A stretch of DNA of 45,496 nt from positions 1 through 45,496 of the IMG/VR virus record IMGVR_UViG_3300046454_000784; one strand, given 5' to 3'. The notes under the pieces are model-generated. The model saw nothing but the letters and a program-made list of their open reading frames with translations. It ran no database searches and was not told the DNA's origin. The stretch is from a virus. The translations under genes and the position numbers were made by a program. Below are positions 28,495-35,363 of this stretch, one piece after another. Each line of letters starts with the position of its first letter. The stretch's first letter is position 1.

Positions 28495-28539
28495 ACTACG
28501 GCCACGTTTCAGGCATTGTCGCTGGGCCTCGCACACCAC
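28491..28539 (+). promoter_or_regulatory. Internal promoter TTGAAC-N17-CATTGT
   Basis: TTGAAC overlaps the TGA of the preceding gene; a 17-base spacer and CATTGT follow. ACACCAC lies 13 bases further on instead of the usual 6, so the start point or the leader differs from the other copies. The leader contains two SD-like GGAG stretches before the ATG at 28560. Confidence 0.5.
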
Positions 28540-28559
28540 GGAGGTTCGGAGACAAGATC

Positions 28560-28781
28560 ATGATCGACCCCCAAGACATCGACCCCGACACCGGGCGGCC
28601 CTATCCCGGCTACTCGAGCCCAGCGCTGGACACCTCGTTCCATGACCACGAGATGGACGTGGACGACGACGACGAGTGCGCCGACCCGCGCGGCCACAGC
28701 TGGGTCGTGCAGGACACCGACGAGATCGAAGGCGAGGGCCGCTGCTACTGCGAGCACTGCGGCGCGGACGGGGACGCCTGA
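28560..28781 (+). CDS. Acidic protein with zinc-ribbon-like C-terminus
   Basis: The 73-residue protein is acidic (DVDDDDECADPRGHSW). It ends with GRCYCEHCGADG, where C-x-C-x-x-C and the upstream Cys-x-x-x-x-x-His could form one metal site. Many phages encode small acidic proteins with a C...PRGHxW...YCxxCGA pattern, of unknown role. It follows the internal promoter and precedes the XRE gene by one base. Confidence 0.6.
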   Translation: MIDPQDIDPDTGRPYPGYSSPALDTSFHDHEMDVDDDDECADPRGHSWVVQDTDEIEGEGRCYCEHCGADGDA

Positions 28782-28782
28782 G

Positions 28783-29073
28783 ATGGACACCCTGGCTCAC
28801 CACATCGACAACGAACCCCTGGATCAACCGCTCGGCCTGGTCCCCGCGGCCGCGGAGCACGACTTTGCCCTGTTGATCGGCCGGCGCATCCGCAGGCGCC
28901 GGCGCATGCTGGGTTTCACCCAGGCCCAACTGGCGGCCGTGGCCGGCGTGACCTTCCAGCAGATCCAGAAATACGAGTGCGGCATCCACCGCATCTCGGC
29001 CGTGCGGCTTTGGCAGCTTGCGCAGGCGCTCAGCGCGCCGGTCGGCTATTTCTTCGAGGGGATCGCGGCATGA
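28783..29073 (+). CDS. XRE-family helix-turn-helix regulator
   Basis: The 96-residue protein has a complete XRE domain at about residues 30-90: LIGRRIRRRRRMLGFTQAQL, then AAVAGVTFQQIQKYECGIHR, then ISAVRLWQLAQALSAPVGYF. The TFQQIQKYE-x-G-x-x-R-I-S form is that seen in alphaproteobacterial XRE proteins, so the gene may come from the host lineage. It probably represses one or more of the nearby promoters. There is no peptidase domain, so it is not a LexA- or cI-type cleavable repressor. Confidence 0.85.
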   Translation: MDTLAHHIDNEPLDQPLGLVPAAAEHDFALLIGRRIRRRRRMLGFTQAQLAAVAGVTFQQIQKYECGIHRISAVRLWQLAQALSAPVGYFFEGIAA

Positions 29074-29183
29074 TGCTGGTCAAGCTCGTCGCGGTGTTCA
29101 CAGCCCCCTGGTTCCTCTACGCCGGCTGGCTGTTCCTGTGGGCGCACTTCACCGACTGGCTGTCCGGGGAGCACGCGCTGTGA
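29070..29183 (+). CDS. 37-residue membrane protein
   Basis: The frame MMLVKLVAVFTAPWFLYAGW continues LFLWAHFTDWLSGEHAL. It is a single hydrophobic, Trp/Phe-rich helix with a short charged end. It overlaps the XRE stop by ATGA and the next frame by GTGA. It is probably a small inner-membrane protein; the function is unknown. Confidence 0.5.
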   Translation: MMLVKLVAVFTAPWFLYAGWLFLWAHFTDWLSGEHAL

Positions 29184-29242
29184 GCCGCCTACGGGAAGTC
29201 GCTGAGAGGGCCCTGATCACGGAGGCTAAACCCCATGAGTGA
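29180..29242 (+). CDS. 20-codon coupling frame
   Basis: A GTG-started 20-codon frame (SRLREVAERALITEAKPHE after the first residue) bridges the small membrane protein and the next gene, overlapping both. It may only keep ribosomes moving into the next gene; I would not claim a functional peptide. Confidence 0.25.
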   Translation: MSRLREVAERALITEAKPHE

Positions 29243-29456
29243 ACGAGGTAGGGAAATATTCGCCACGTACATGGTCGCGGCGGGGGCCGGTGTATTCGGA
29301 GCCCTGACGGTACTTGTGGCGGCTCACTACACGGATACGCTATTCAATGCCTTCCATTTGCTGGGGTCCGGAGCCTGCACCGGGGTCTTTTCACTGGCCG
29401 CGATCAGACTGTCTCTCACCCCCTCACCCGCAAGCCATGTGAAGGAGGGGTCATGA
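29235..29456 (+). CDS. Small membrane protein with two hydrophobic segments
   Basis: The 73-residue protein (MSERGREIFATYMVAAGAGV) has two hydrophobic segments (MVAAGAGVFGALTVLVAAHY and FHLLGSGACTGVFSLAAIRL) and a short polar tail. ACGGAGG lies 9 bases before the ATG. From this gene onward the DNA is less GC-rich than in the capsid and recombination genes. Function is unknown. Confidence 0.55.
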   Translation: MSERGREIFATYMVAAGAGVFGALTVLVAAHYTDTLFNAFHLLGSGACTGVFSLAAIRLSLTPSPASHVKEGS

Positions 29457-30118
29457 GTACCGTCTATGATCTTGACGCTCTAGAGGAGCACATTCGCCAC
29501 CTGCCGCCATTCGAGGACGCAGTTCTCGATCCGAGCTTGGCCCTCCGACTGATCCAGGCGGCCCGCAGAGCCGAAGCCGCGAGCCCCGCTGAACGCCAGC
29601 CAGAGCCCCGGGAATCCATACCCATTCCCCCAGCTCTGAGGGAAGAGGGATGGGTGCTGGTTCCGCGAGAGCCGACCAAAGAGATGGACCAGGCTGCGAA
29701 AGCCGCGATTGACGACTATTACGACGGCGACAGCCTTCGCTACGACGAGATCGGCCGTATCTACCGAGCCATGCTCTCAGCCGTACCCCCAGTCCAGCCG
29801 GAAGAGGGATGGAGACCCATCGAGACGGCTCCTAGGGATGGGACGGAGATCGACCTGTGGGGGTACTGGCCGGAGAATGATCGCTGGAAGCGGACGGCTG
29901 ACGCGTGGTGGGACTCTGCCGAGAACTGCTGGCGGCTCGATCAATACCGCCACGAGGGGATGTATGTGCATCGCCCGAGGTTCACCCACTGGCAACCTCT
30001 CCCCGTACCCCCAGTCCTCGCTGATGGTGGGGGTTCCTCATACGCCAGTCCAAGCCAACCGGACGCTGCGCGTCACGGATCGCAGGCTGACGCCGAGCCT
30101 TCTGGAAAGGAAGACTGA
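29453..30118 (+). CDS. DUF551-like protein
   Basis: The 221-residue protein has an acidic helical N-terminus. Two similar segments (PPALREEGWVLVP and PPVQPEEGWRPIE) suggest an internal duplication. The C-terminal half fits the DUF551 pattern: GWRPIETAPRDGTEIDLWGY, then RTADAWWDSAENCWRL, then YVHRPRFTHWQPLPVPP. DUF551 proteins are common in phages and prophages, with no known biochemical role. The start overlaps the preceding stop by ATGA. Confidence 0.75.
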   Translation: MSTVYDLDALEEHIRHLPPFEDAVLDPSLALRLIQAARRAEAASPAERQPEPRESIPIPPALREEGWVLVPREPTKEMDQAAKAAIDDYYDGDSLRYDEIGRIYRAMLSAVPPVQPEEGWRPIETAPRDGTEIDLWGYWPENDRWKRTADAWWDSAENCWRLDQYRHEGMYVHRPRFTHWQPLPVPPVLADGGGSSYASPSQPDAARHGSQADAEPSGKED

Positions 30119-30327
30119 TGGCGAAGTTGCCCATCGAAGAAGCTGCCGCAGCCCACACCGATCTCAATATCTTCGCCGCAGTTCTGGTGCTGATGGAGAG
30201 CAGCCTGATAAGCCCGCACGGCTTCGCCGGGGCGCGACGGATCATCGGCTCGTGCAAGGCAGAGCAGGCCCGCGCGCTAAGGCGCTACGACGCCGCCGTG
30301 GCTCGCTCGCAAAGGCCGAAGTCATGA
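30118..30327 (+). CDS. Small helical protein of unknown function
   Basis: The 69-residue protein (MAKLPIEEAAAAHTDLNIFA) has two helices separated by SSLISPHGFAG and a basic end. Its ATG overlaps the DUF551-like stop, and its own stop overlaps the next start. No domain is recognised. Confidence 0.5.
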   Translation: MAKLPIEEAAAAHTDLNIFAAVLVLMESSLISPHGFAGARRIIGSCKAEQARALRRYDAAVARSQRPKS

Positions 30328-30410
30328 CCCTCCGCGATGAGGCCCCGGCCCCAGAAGCTTCGGTGTGTCTCAAGATGAACCAAAACCCTTCTGAACAGGT
30401 AAAGCCATGA
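30324..30410 (+). CDS. 28-residue frame
   Basis: The short frame starts MTLRDEAPAPEASVC and ends NPSEQVKP. ATGA junctions at both ends give it the same coupling as its neighbours. The sequence has no recognisable features. It may be a coupling frame for the lipoprotein gene that follows. Confidence 0.35.
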   Translation: MTLRDEAPAPEASVCLKMNQNPSEQVKP

Positions 30411-30778
30411 CCCCCTCACCGCGCATTGCCCTCTTGGCCCTGGCGTTCGCACTCTCGGCCTGCGAACGCACCTTCACCTATACGACCGTTCAGGCCCCTG
30501 TGCCGAATGGCGTGTTCGAGATGCCACCCGGCGTCACGATCACCAATGTCCGGGTGAGCGATGACGGGTATGCCACAAGAATATCTGGGCTCCTGACGGC
30601 GGAAACGGACGGCACGTTCCATGTCCAATGCGGGGCTTACAAGGACGGGCAGCAGGTGGCCGCTCCGTCTGGCTGGGCGTCTGACACGGCGAGCGGCATT
30701 CCCGCGAAGTTCGACACGATTGATCTTTCGAGCCACGGCACGCCGGACCATTTCCGATGCAAGGTGACGGACCAATGA
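30407..30778 (+). CDS. Predicted lipoprotein
   Basis: The 123-residue protein begins MTPSPRIALLALAFALSACE, with a lipobox LSAC at about residues 16-19. The mature protein would be anchored by Cys19 to the outer or inner membrane. The rest is a beta-rich domain of about 100 residues (GVTITNVRVSDDGYATRISG, then TFHVQCGAYKDGQQV) with two further Cys. Phage lipoproteins of this size often block superinfection at the cell surface. An outer-membrane spanin is less likely because the protein is large and not Pro-rich. Confidence 0.65.
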   Translation: MTPSPRIALLALAFALSACERTFTYTTVQAPVPNGVFEMPPGVTITNVRVSDDGYATRISGLLTAETDGTFHVQCGAYKDGQQVAAPSGWASDTASGIPAKFDTIDLSSHGTPDHFRCKVTDQ

Positions 30779-31275
30779 CCCCGCCCACAAAGACAGAAGA
30801 TGAGGGACTGGTGGAGAGGGGCGCTCGGGCTATCTGCGCCTGCGATGAGCAGGATGGCGCGGGTCCGTGGGACTACCATACCCCCAAGTACCAAGAGGGC
30901 TACCGAGAACGCGCCCGTGCGGCCCAGGCTGAACTCGCCGCCCGCATCACCTCCCTTGAGGGGGAGTTGGAAGAAGCGAGGAAGCTCGCCGAGACGCAAC
31001 GCGATGCCTTCCGAGCCGAGGACCGAAAGCTTTGGTTCGCGCTTGGTGATGATGTCCGTGGAAACGCGGCTTACGTCCTCGATGGCGTGCGCTGGATGGT
31101 CAACGACCGCGCCGAGCAGCGCCAACGCGCCCAAGCCGCCGAGTCCACCCTCTCCACCTTCAAACAGCGGGCGAGCGCGGAGGAGATGGCGAGGGTGATC
31201 AACGGTGGCCGGTGGTCAACCACTAGAGACCTTGCATCCGCCCTCCACGCCAAGCTCTTTCCTTCGGAGAAGTGA
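30775..31275 (+). CDS. Coiled-coil protein of unknown function
   Basis: The 166-residue protein starts at the ATG overlapping the lipoprotein stop. The centre is a long coiled coil ([20 protein letters not shown], then [20 protein letters not shown]), and a second helical part follows ([20 protein letters not shown]). The beginning has an [14 protein letters not shown] segment. No membrane segment is seen. Many phages carry such proteins in accessory operons; the role is unknown. Confidence 0.55.
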   Translation: MTPPTKTEDEGLVERGARAICACDEQDGAGPWDYHTPKYQEGYRERARAAQAELAARITSLEGELEEARKLAETQRDAFRAEDRKLWFALGDDVRGNAAYVLDGVRWMVNDRAEQRQRAQAAESTLSTFKQRASAEEMARVINGGRWSTTRDLASALHAKLFPSEK

Positions 31276-31581
31276 AATGACGGATATCAGCAAGGCTCTC
31301 GCGCTCGAACTCGCTGAGACCTGGGAAACTCAGGCCGAAATGGAGCCAGACGGCACCTTCGAGCGGCGCGCAGCACTCAGGGAGTGCGCCGACACCCTCC
31401 GCATGCTGGCTAACCGGGATGAGCGCCCCGACTGCCCCCACAACCCGCCGATGCGGTTCTGCGAGTACCGGCCGGACCATGTGAAGGTCTGTCCTGTCGG
31501 CCTGCCCTGCATGACGTTCGCGGAAGCGCAGGCCCACCGCGCGAATAGGAACCGCTCGTGACCCGCTTTCCTTCGGAGAAG
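31257..31581 (+). repeat. Two copies of CTTTCCTTCGGAGAAG at gene starts
   Basis: The 16-base sequence CTTTCCTTCGGAGAAG occurs exactly at 31257-31272 and 31566-31581, each directly before an ATG. It contains GGAGA as Shine-Dalgarno and a C(TTCG)G tetraloop that could fold with one mismatch, covering part of the SD. This suggests that a start cassette was duplicated with its gene. Confidence 0.55.
31277..31561 (+). CDS. Small Cys-containing protein
   Basis: The 94-residue protein starts [20 protein letters not shown]. It has a helical N-terminal half ([20 protein letters not shown]) and a Cys-rich half ([20 protein letters not shown], then CPVGLPC). Four of the Cys with His could bind a metal. 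GGAGAAG precedes the ATG. No family is recognised. Confidence 0.55.
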   Translation: MTDISKALALELAETWETQAEMEPDGTFERRAALRECADTLRMLANRDERPDCPHNPPMRFCEYRPDHVKVCPVGLPCMTFAEAQAHRANRNRS

Positions 31582-31585
31582 AACA

Positions 31586-31792
31586 ATGGATAGCCCATCC
31601 CGGGACCTGAAGCAGGCGGTCGGAGGTGTCGCGCTAACCCAGGTCACATGCGATGCCTGCGGTGGTGACGGCGGCTTCGATGAAGAGGTCCGCGATCCCG
31701 GCGCGCTCTATGGCTGCTCAAGCCGCCACTACGAATGCAGCGCCTGCAACGGCGACGGCTGGATCGTGGTGGAACAAGAGTCGCTGGGATGA
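31586..31792 (+). CDS. Small protein with two DnaJ-type zinc-finger motifs
   Basis: The 68-residue protein contains CDACGGDGGF near residue 22 and CSACNGDGWI near residue 51, each of the CxxCxGxG form found in the DnaJ zinc-finger domain. Together they can hold one zinc. There is no J-domain here; a separate J-domain protein is encoded at 44.7-45.4 kb. Proteins of this form may bind unfolded substrates or nucleic acids. It may have arisen by duplication of a start cassette shared with the previous gene. Confidence 0.65.
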   Translation: MDSPSRDLKQAVGGVALTQVTCDACGGDGGFDEEVRDPGALYGCSSRHYECSACNGDGWIVVEQESLG

Positions 31793-32052
31793 CCGACCGC
31801 GCTTACCTCAAGGGCCTGCGGCCAGACGGAACATACAAGCGTTGCGCCTTTCCATGCCAGCGCCGAGCGGGCGTGGAGTGTTCTGTGCCCATCGCACCGG
31901 GGCCGGGCATTGATTTCGTCTGGACCCTCGCTGGCGGAACACCCGATGCGCCGACCATCACGCCGTCGATCAACTGTGAGAACGATACCTGCTGGCACGG
32001 CCACGTCACCAACGGCGAAGTTCTGAACCCCGCGCCAAGAGCCCGAACATGA
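31789..32052 (+). CDS. DUF6527-like protein (short form)
   Basis: The 87-residue protein contains IDFVWTLAGGTPDAPTITPS, then INCENDTCWHGHVTNGEV. This matches the W-x-x-x-G-x-x-x-x-P-T-x-x-P-S-I and C-H-x-x-V-x-x-G pattern of the small DUF6527 family of phage proteins. The usual C-terminal part with further Cys/His (D-C-x-H) is absent, so this is a shortened version. Function is unknown. ATGA coupling at both ends. Confidence 0.6.
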   Translation: MTDRAYLKGLRPDGTYKRCAFPCQRRAGVECSVPIAPGPGIDFVWTLAGGTPDAPTITPSINCENDTCWHGHVTNGEVLNPAPRART

Positions 32053-32306
32053 ACCCGGAAAGCGAGATGGCGTGCGTTGATTGCCCCGGCCATGGCGGTT
32101 CGAGAGCCGAATGCTGCGAACTCGTGCCGCCCCCGAAAGCCTATCGCTCCCCATCCGGAGCCAACCCATCTGGACATTGGGTCACCACCAAGTTCGAGGA
32201 AGTGGTCTGCCAGAAGAAGCGCTGCACTTGGTGCAATCCGTGGTGCGACTGCCCGCGAAAAGAGGACACCTCTGATGGCAAAGAAATCCCGGGAGAAACC
32301 AAATGA
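32049..32306 (+). CDS. Cys-rich small protein
   Basis: The 85-residue protein (MNPESEMACVDCPGHGGSRA) holds nine Cys in several CxxC-like pairs: CVDCPGHGGSRAECCE near the start, then CQKKRCTWCNPWCDCPRKE in the second half. These could bind two metal ions. No family is recognised; the pattern is like small zinc-binding phage proteins. ATGA couplings on both sides support expression. Confidence 0.55.
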   Translation: MNPESEMACVDCPGHGGSRAECCELVPPPKAYRSPSGANPSGHWVTTKFEEVVCQKKRCTWCNPWCDCPRKEDTSDGKEIPGETK

Positions 32307-32644
32307 CTGAACCCACCAACACAACCCCGGAAGGACTGACCGAGAGACTGGAGAAGTTGGCAGACAAGCTGATCTATCTCGCATGGCCATGCCCCCTTCT
32401 CAGAGAAGCCGCCCAAGCCCTCCGCACCTCCGAGGAACAGCGGGACAGGATGCGGGGGGCGTTGATTGAGATGCTGGCGCTCTACGATACAGCCCTGATG
32501 GCGACCGAGTTCACGAAGCCTAGAACGGGCCAGATCGTCATGAACATCGAGAAGCTGAAGGTCGCAATCGAAGCCGCCCGCCAAGCCCTCTCCCAACATC
32601 AGGAGAGGCAGGACGCCGCGCACGAAAAGGGCCCAGCCGGATAG
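32303..32644 (+). CDS. Helical protein, last gene of the accessory operon
   Basis: The 113-residue protein (MTEPTNTTPEGLTERLEKLA) is helical, with likely coiled-coil segments (LREAAQALRTSEEQRDRMRG, then EKLKVAIEAARQALSQHQER). No membrane segment is evident. Its stop codon TAG lies inside the operon-end hairpin. No family is recognised. Confidence 0.5.
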   Translation: MTEPTNTTPEGLTERLEKLADKLIYLAWPCPLLREAAQALRTSEEQRDRMRGALIEMLALYDTALMATEFTKPRTGQIVMNIEKLKVAIEAARQALSQHQERQDAAHEKGPAG

Positions 32645-32652
32645 CTGGGCCC
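32629..32652. terminator. Strong hairpin between convergent operons
   Basis: GGGCCCAGC and GCTGGGCCC form a perfect 9-bp stem with a 6-base loop. Read leftward, it is followed by TTTTCG, so it terminates the leftward replication block (last gene ends at 32680). Read rightward, it has no T-run but directly ends the accessory operon, so it may serve both directions. Confidence 0.7.
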
Positions 32653-32679
32653 TCGATCATCGCCCTCTTCCGTATCTCG

Positions 32680-33432
32680 TCAGGCGTCGGGCGCTGCTGC
32701 TTCCGCGGGTGCCTGGTCTACGCCGGCGCCTTCGGTCGGAGCGGGATCTTCCGTCGGCGCGGCCTCGGGCTCGATCACAGCGGCGGCCGCCACGGAGATC
32801 GTCACAGTCGCGTTGGCCGTCAGCGGCGGTGAGGACGAGTCCGTCGCCGTCAGGCTGAACGAGGTGTCGCGCGCTTCGCCAGGCGTGCCGCTGAACGAGC
32901 CGTCCGAATTGAAGGTGATCCCGTTGTCATCCGGCGGCGAGCTCGCGTAGGTGATCGGGCTGGCGCCGCCGCTGGCGTGCACCTGGCCCGTGTAGCCCTG
33001 ACCCACCGTGGCGGCCGCCAGGTCGGGCGCATCGAACACCAGCGGATCGGGACCGACCGGAACCGGGGGCACCGGGATCGGCTGCGGCACGCCGACCTTC
33101 TGGAACACCGAGTCGACGTGCTCCTGCACCGACACGCGCGCCGAGTTGATCGCATCGGCGGCGGCGTCTTCGTCGATCCCCACGCGGGCCATAGCGGCGG
33201 CGACCGCGGCGGCGGCGACGTCGGGCGAGCCGACCAGGGCGGCGGCGATCGCCTCGAGCTCGTTGTTGGCCTGGGCGACACCGGCGTTGGCGGCGTCGAC
33301 GGCGGCTTGGAGTTTGGCGGTAAGGGCCATGATGGCTTCCTCTCGTTGCAGGATGGGCCGGAGCAGCTCGGCGAAGAGGGCGCGGATCCTGAAGTCGTCG
33401 TAGTGGTGGTGGACGTGCAGGTCCAGGCGCAT
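32680..33432 (-). CDS. Ig-like (He_PIG-type) protein
   Basis: The 250-residue protein starts MRLDLHVHHHYDDFRIRALF. It then has a helical, Ala-rich part (about residues 30-110), a Pro-rich hinge (GVPQPIPVPPVPVGPDP) and an Ig-like domain at about residues 144-214: GQGYTGQVHASGGASPITYA, then GITFNSDGSFSGTPGEARDT. The latter fits the He_PIG type (Y-x-x-x-L/x-x-x-G-x-x-x-G-T-P). The tail is Ala/Pro/Glu-rich. Such domains usually decorate virions and bind cell-surface glycans, which is unusual inside a replication block. Confidence 0.7.
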   Translation of the reverse strand: MRLDLHVHHHYDDFRIRALFAELLRPILQREEAIMALTAKLQAAVDAANAGVAQANNELEAIAAALVGSPDVAAAAVAAAMARVGIDEDAAADAINSARVSVQEHVDSVFQKVGVPQPIPVPPVPVGPDPLVFDAPDLAAATVGQGYTGQVHASGGASPITYASSPPDDNGITFNSDGSFSGTPGEARDTSFSLTATDSSSPPLTANATVTISVAAAAVIEPEAAPTEDPAPTEGAGVDQAPAEAAAPDA

Positions 33433-33512
33433 CGTCGTCTCATGGCTCGCGGTGGTGCAGTGCGTCGGGGTGGCGCGAGCGGCAAGGTGCGGCGGGTCGG
33501 CCCGGGCGTCAA
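33433..33512 (-). promoter_or_regulatory. Possible promoter of the Ig-like gene
   Basis: Read leftward, TTGACG, a 17-base spacer and a poor -10 (CACCTT) are followed by a leader containing GCACCACCGCGAG near the ATG, which resembles the ACACCAC leaders elsewhere. The match is weaker than at the six better sites. Confidence 0.3.
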
Positions 33513-33527
33513 GCCACGGTTGGATGA

Positions 33528-33818
33528 CTAGGCGGCCACCTCATCGAACGGCAGTTGCTGCTGGTCGTACTCGAACACCGCCTCGATGCAGGCGATCGCA
33601 TCGCGCAGCTCGGCGCTCTCGCGGTCGACCTGGTCGAGCAGCAAAGCTGCCGACGCCTGGCGAGCCTGGATGCGCAGGGTCGCCATGTAGTTCACCTCGC
33701 GGTGCTCGAGGCGGCGGCGATCGGCGTTGGCATCCTCGACCAGGCTGATGCGCGCTTCGCCGAGGCGCTCGAGCTCGTTGCGCAGCACGCGAATCGCAGC
33801 GTTCGGATGCAGCATCAT
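33528..33818 (-). CDS. Small helical protein of unknown function
   Basis: The 96-residue protein starts MMLHPNAAIRVLRNELERLG and consists almost wholly of a predicted coiled coil (EARISLVEDANADRRRLEHR, then ESAELRDAIACIEAVFEYDQ). It ends QQLPFDEVAA, a tail like the beta-clamp-binding motif Q-x-(L/M)-x-F (here QLPF). This is suggestive of contact with the replication clamp, but is inference. It overlaps the upstream gene by a short junction. Confidence 0.55.
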   Translation of the reverse strand: MMLHPNAAIRVLRNELERLGEARISLVEDANADRRRLEHREVNYMATLRIQARQASAALLLDQVDRESAELRDAIACIEAVFEYDQQQLPFDEVAA

Positions 33819-34588
33819 CCGCCGGCCTCCTCGCTGAACTCGAAGTCGTCGGCCGGCGGGGGTGCCTGGGGCACTGGCCGTCCGAGCAAGCGCAGCATCT
33901 GCGGCGTCAGCGCTGAGCCGGGCGCCAGCGTGCCGCCGCTGTACGGAAGTTCGGCATCTGGGATCTCGGCGCCCTTGGCGCCGCGCTGCAGGACGCGTTG
34001 GGAGCGCTCGACCGCCGGGAGGCTCTTGGACTTGAAGTCGCTCAGCAGCCCGGCGATGTCCGCGCGCCGCTGGCGGCGCCGCTCTTCATCGGCCGCGCTC
34101 GTGTCTTCGCGCGGTGGCTGCAGCATGTCGCGGCACGCGCTCAGCACCTGCCAGGCGTGGGTTGCGTCCCGCATCGCCGCGGTAGGCGTCTCCTGGGCGA
34201 TCGCGGCCAGTTGGCCCGGCTTCGGTAGGAACTCCGACTCTGGGCGCCTCGCCCAGGCCAGCATGGCACCGTGTAGCGCTGCGGCGCTGATATTCTCGCA
34301 GATCAGGGCGTAGGCGCGCCACCACGCTTCCCACTCCTGCTCGGAGCGCTGCGGCTGCGGGTAGGTCGCGAACCACGGGGTCAGGACGCCTACGATTCCC
34401 TCCACCCCGGCTGGGCGCCTTGCATCTTCGCGCAGCCTGGGCACCGCAGCGCCCAGCTGCTCCACGAGGCCGCGTTCAATCACCGCTCGGGCCGCCCCCC
34501 ATGTCGTCGCGTTCTCGCGCAACAGCGCCGCGAGCTCCAACGAGAGCACGGGCAAGGTTGTCGTGCTTGCGGGCAAATTTGTCGTCAC
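33815..34588 (-). CDS. Putative replication accessory (helicase-loader-like) protein
   Basis: The 257-residue protein starts with GTG 7 bases after AGGAGG. The middle, FATYPQPQRSEQEWEAWWRA, then YALICENISAAALHGAMLAW and RRPESEFLPKPGQLAAIAQE, has the shape of helicase-loader/replisome organiser proteins in which a helical domain precedes a short L-P-x-P-G-x-L motif. It directly follows the DUF1376 replication gene, which supports a replication role. The first 113 bases overlap the end of that gene in another frame, an unusual extent. Confidence in the function is low. Confidence 0.6.
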   Translation of the reverse strand: MTTNLPASTTTLPVLSLELAALLRENATTWGAARAVIERGLVEQLGAAVPRLREDARRPAGVEGIVGVLTPWFATYPQPQRSEQEWEAWWRAYALICENISAAALHGAMLAWARRPESEFLPKPGQLAAIAQETPTAAMRDATHAWQVLSACRDMLQPPREDTSAADEERRRQRRADIAGLLSDFKSKSLPAVERSQRVLQRGAKGAEIPDAELPYSGGTLAPGSALTPQMLRLLGRPVPQAPPPADDFEFSEEAGG

Positions 34589-35363
34589 GTCCGTGCCTCC
34601 TGGGTGTTAGGGCGCCGCTCTCGCGGCGGTTGTCCAGCGCGTCTCGAACCGCGCCGTCGAAGTAGGTCCACGACGCGATGTTGCGCTTCTGGCGCTGGCA
34701 GAGCCCCACGACCACCGGCACCACGTCCAGGCTGAACGAGGCGCCGGCGAGCTTCCACTCTGCTACGACGCGGCCGCCGGTGATGAGGCTGAGGCTCTTG
34801 CTGGTGTCGAGCTTGCCGCTGCTGAGCGCGCAGAGGTGCTTGGACCAGGCATCGATCCCACCATCAGGCCAATCATCGGGCGCGCGCGGTGGCTGGGCTT
34901 CCGAAGGAAGACCAGACACTGGTTCTAGCTCTGGCTGTAGCTGTGGCTGGCGCGCGCGCGCGAGAGGCGAAACCGGGTCTAAGGATTCCAATGGCTTATC
35001 GGAGCGGTTGGACTCCCCGGGGATTCCAAAAGTTCCCGTGCCAGGAGCCACTTTGGGACTCCTGCGGGAATCCACTGGCGGCGCGAGCACCCCCAGCGCG
35101 GCAAGGTCCTCGGTGATCCTCGAGTGGGTGATCCAGACCCCGTCGACCACGAAGTAGCGGACGATCCTGGGCCATCGCTTCGGCCAATTTTTCGGCGACG
35201 TCCCGGCGATCTTGCGCAGGTCGTCGTCCAGCGGAAGCACGCCCTTGTGACGCCAGAGCGCCATGCAGATGCGGAAGTAGGCGCCGAACTCCGCGTCGCT
35301 GAGCGTGATCGTGTCCGACACGACGTCGGGCACGAAGAGTTTCATGATCGGCAGCTTCGCCAT
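34476..35363 (-). CDS. DUF1376-domain replication protein
   Basis: The 295-residue protein starts MAKLPIMKLFVPDVVSDTIT. The first 90 residues fit DUF1376: LSDAEFGAYFRICMALWRHK, then GVLPLDDDLRKIAGTSPKNW, then VVDGVWITHSRI. Proteins of this group act in phage replication initiation, usually with a DNA-binding winged-helix region at the start. The C-terminal half is basic and disordered at first (a Pro/Gln-rich section), then DAVRDALDN-like (YFDGAVRDALDNRRESGALT). The long overlap with the next gene is noted there. The ATG lacks a Shine-Dalgarno sequence and seems to rely on coupling to the small upstream frame. Confidence 0.75.
   Translation of the reverse strand: MAKLPIMKLFVPDVVSDTITLSDAEFGAYFRICMALWRHKGVLPLDDDLRKIAGTSPKNWPKRWPRIVRYFVVDGVWITHSRITEDLAALGVLAPPVDSRRSPKVAPGTGTFGIPGESNRSDKPLESLDPVSPLARARQPQLQPELEPVSGLPSEAQPPRAPDDWPDGGIDAWSKHLCALSSGKLDTSKSLSLITGGRVVAEWKLAGASFSLDVVPVVVGLCQRQKRNIASWTYFDGAVRDALDNRRESGALTPRRHGRDDKFARKHDNLARALVGARGAVARERDDMGGGPSGD

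Noticed and set aside
30757-30774. Upstream alternative start for the coiled-coil gene after the lipoprotein
   Set aside because: The in-frame ATG six codons earlier lies inside the lipoprotein gene; the later ATG has the ATGA overlap seen at most junctions.
32275-32310. An 11-codon frame overlapping the end of the Cys-rich gene
   Set aside because: Too short and without its own Shine-Dalgarno; the neighbouring frames account for the region.
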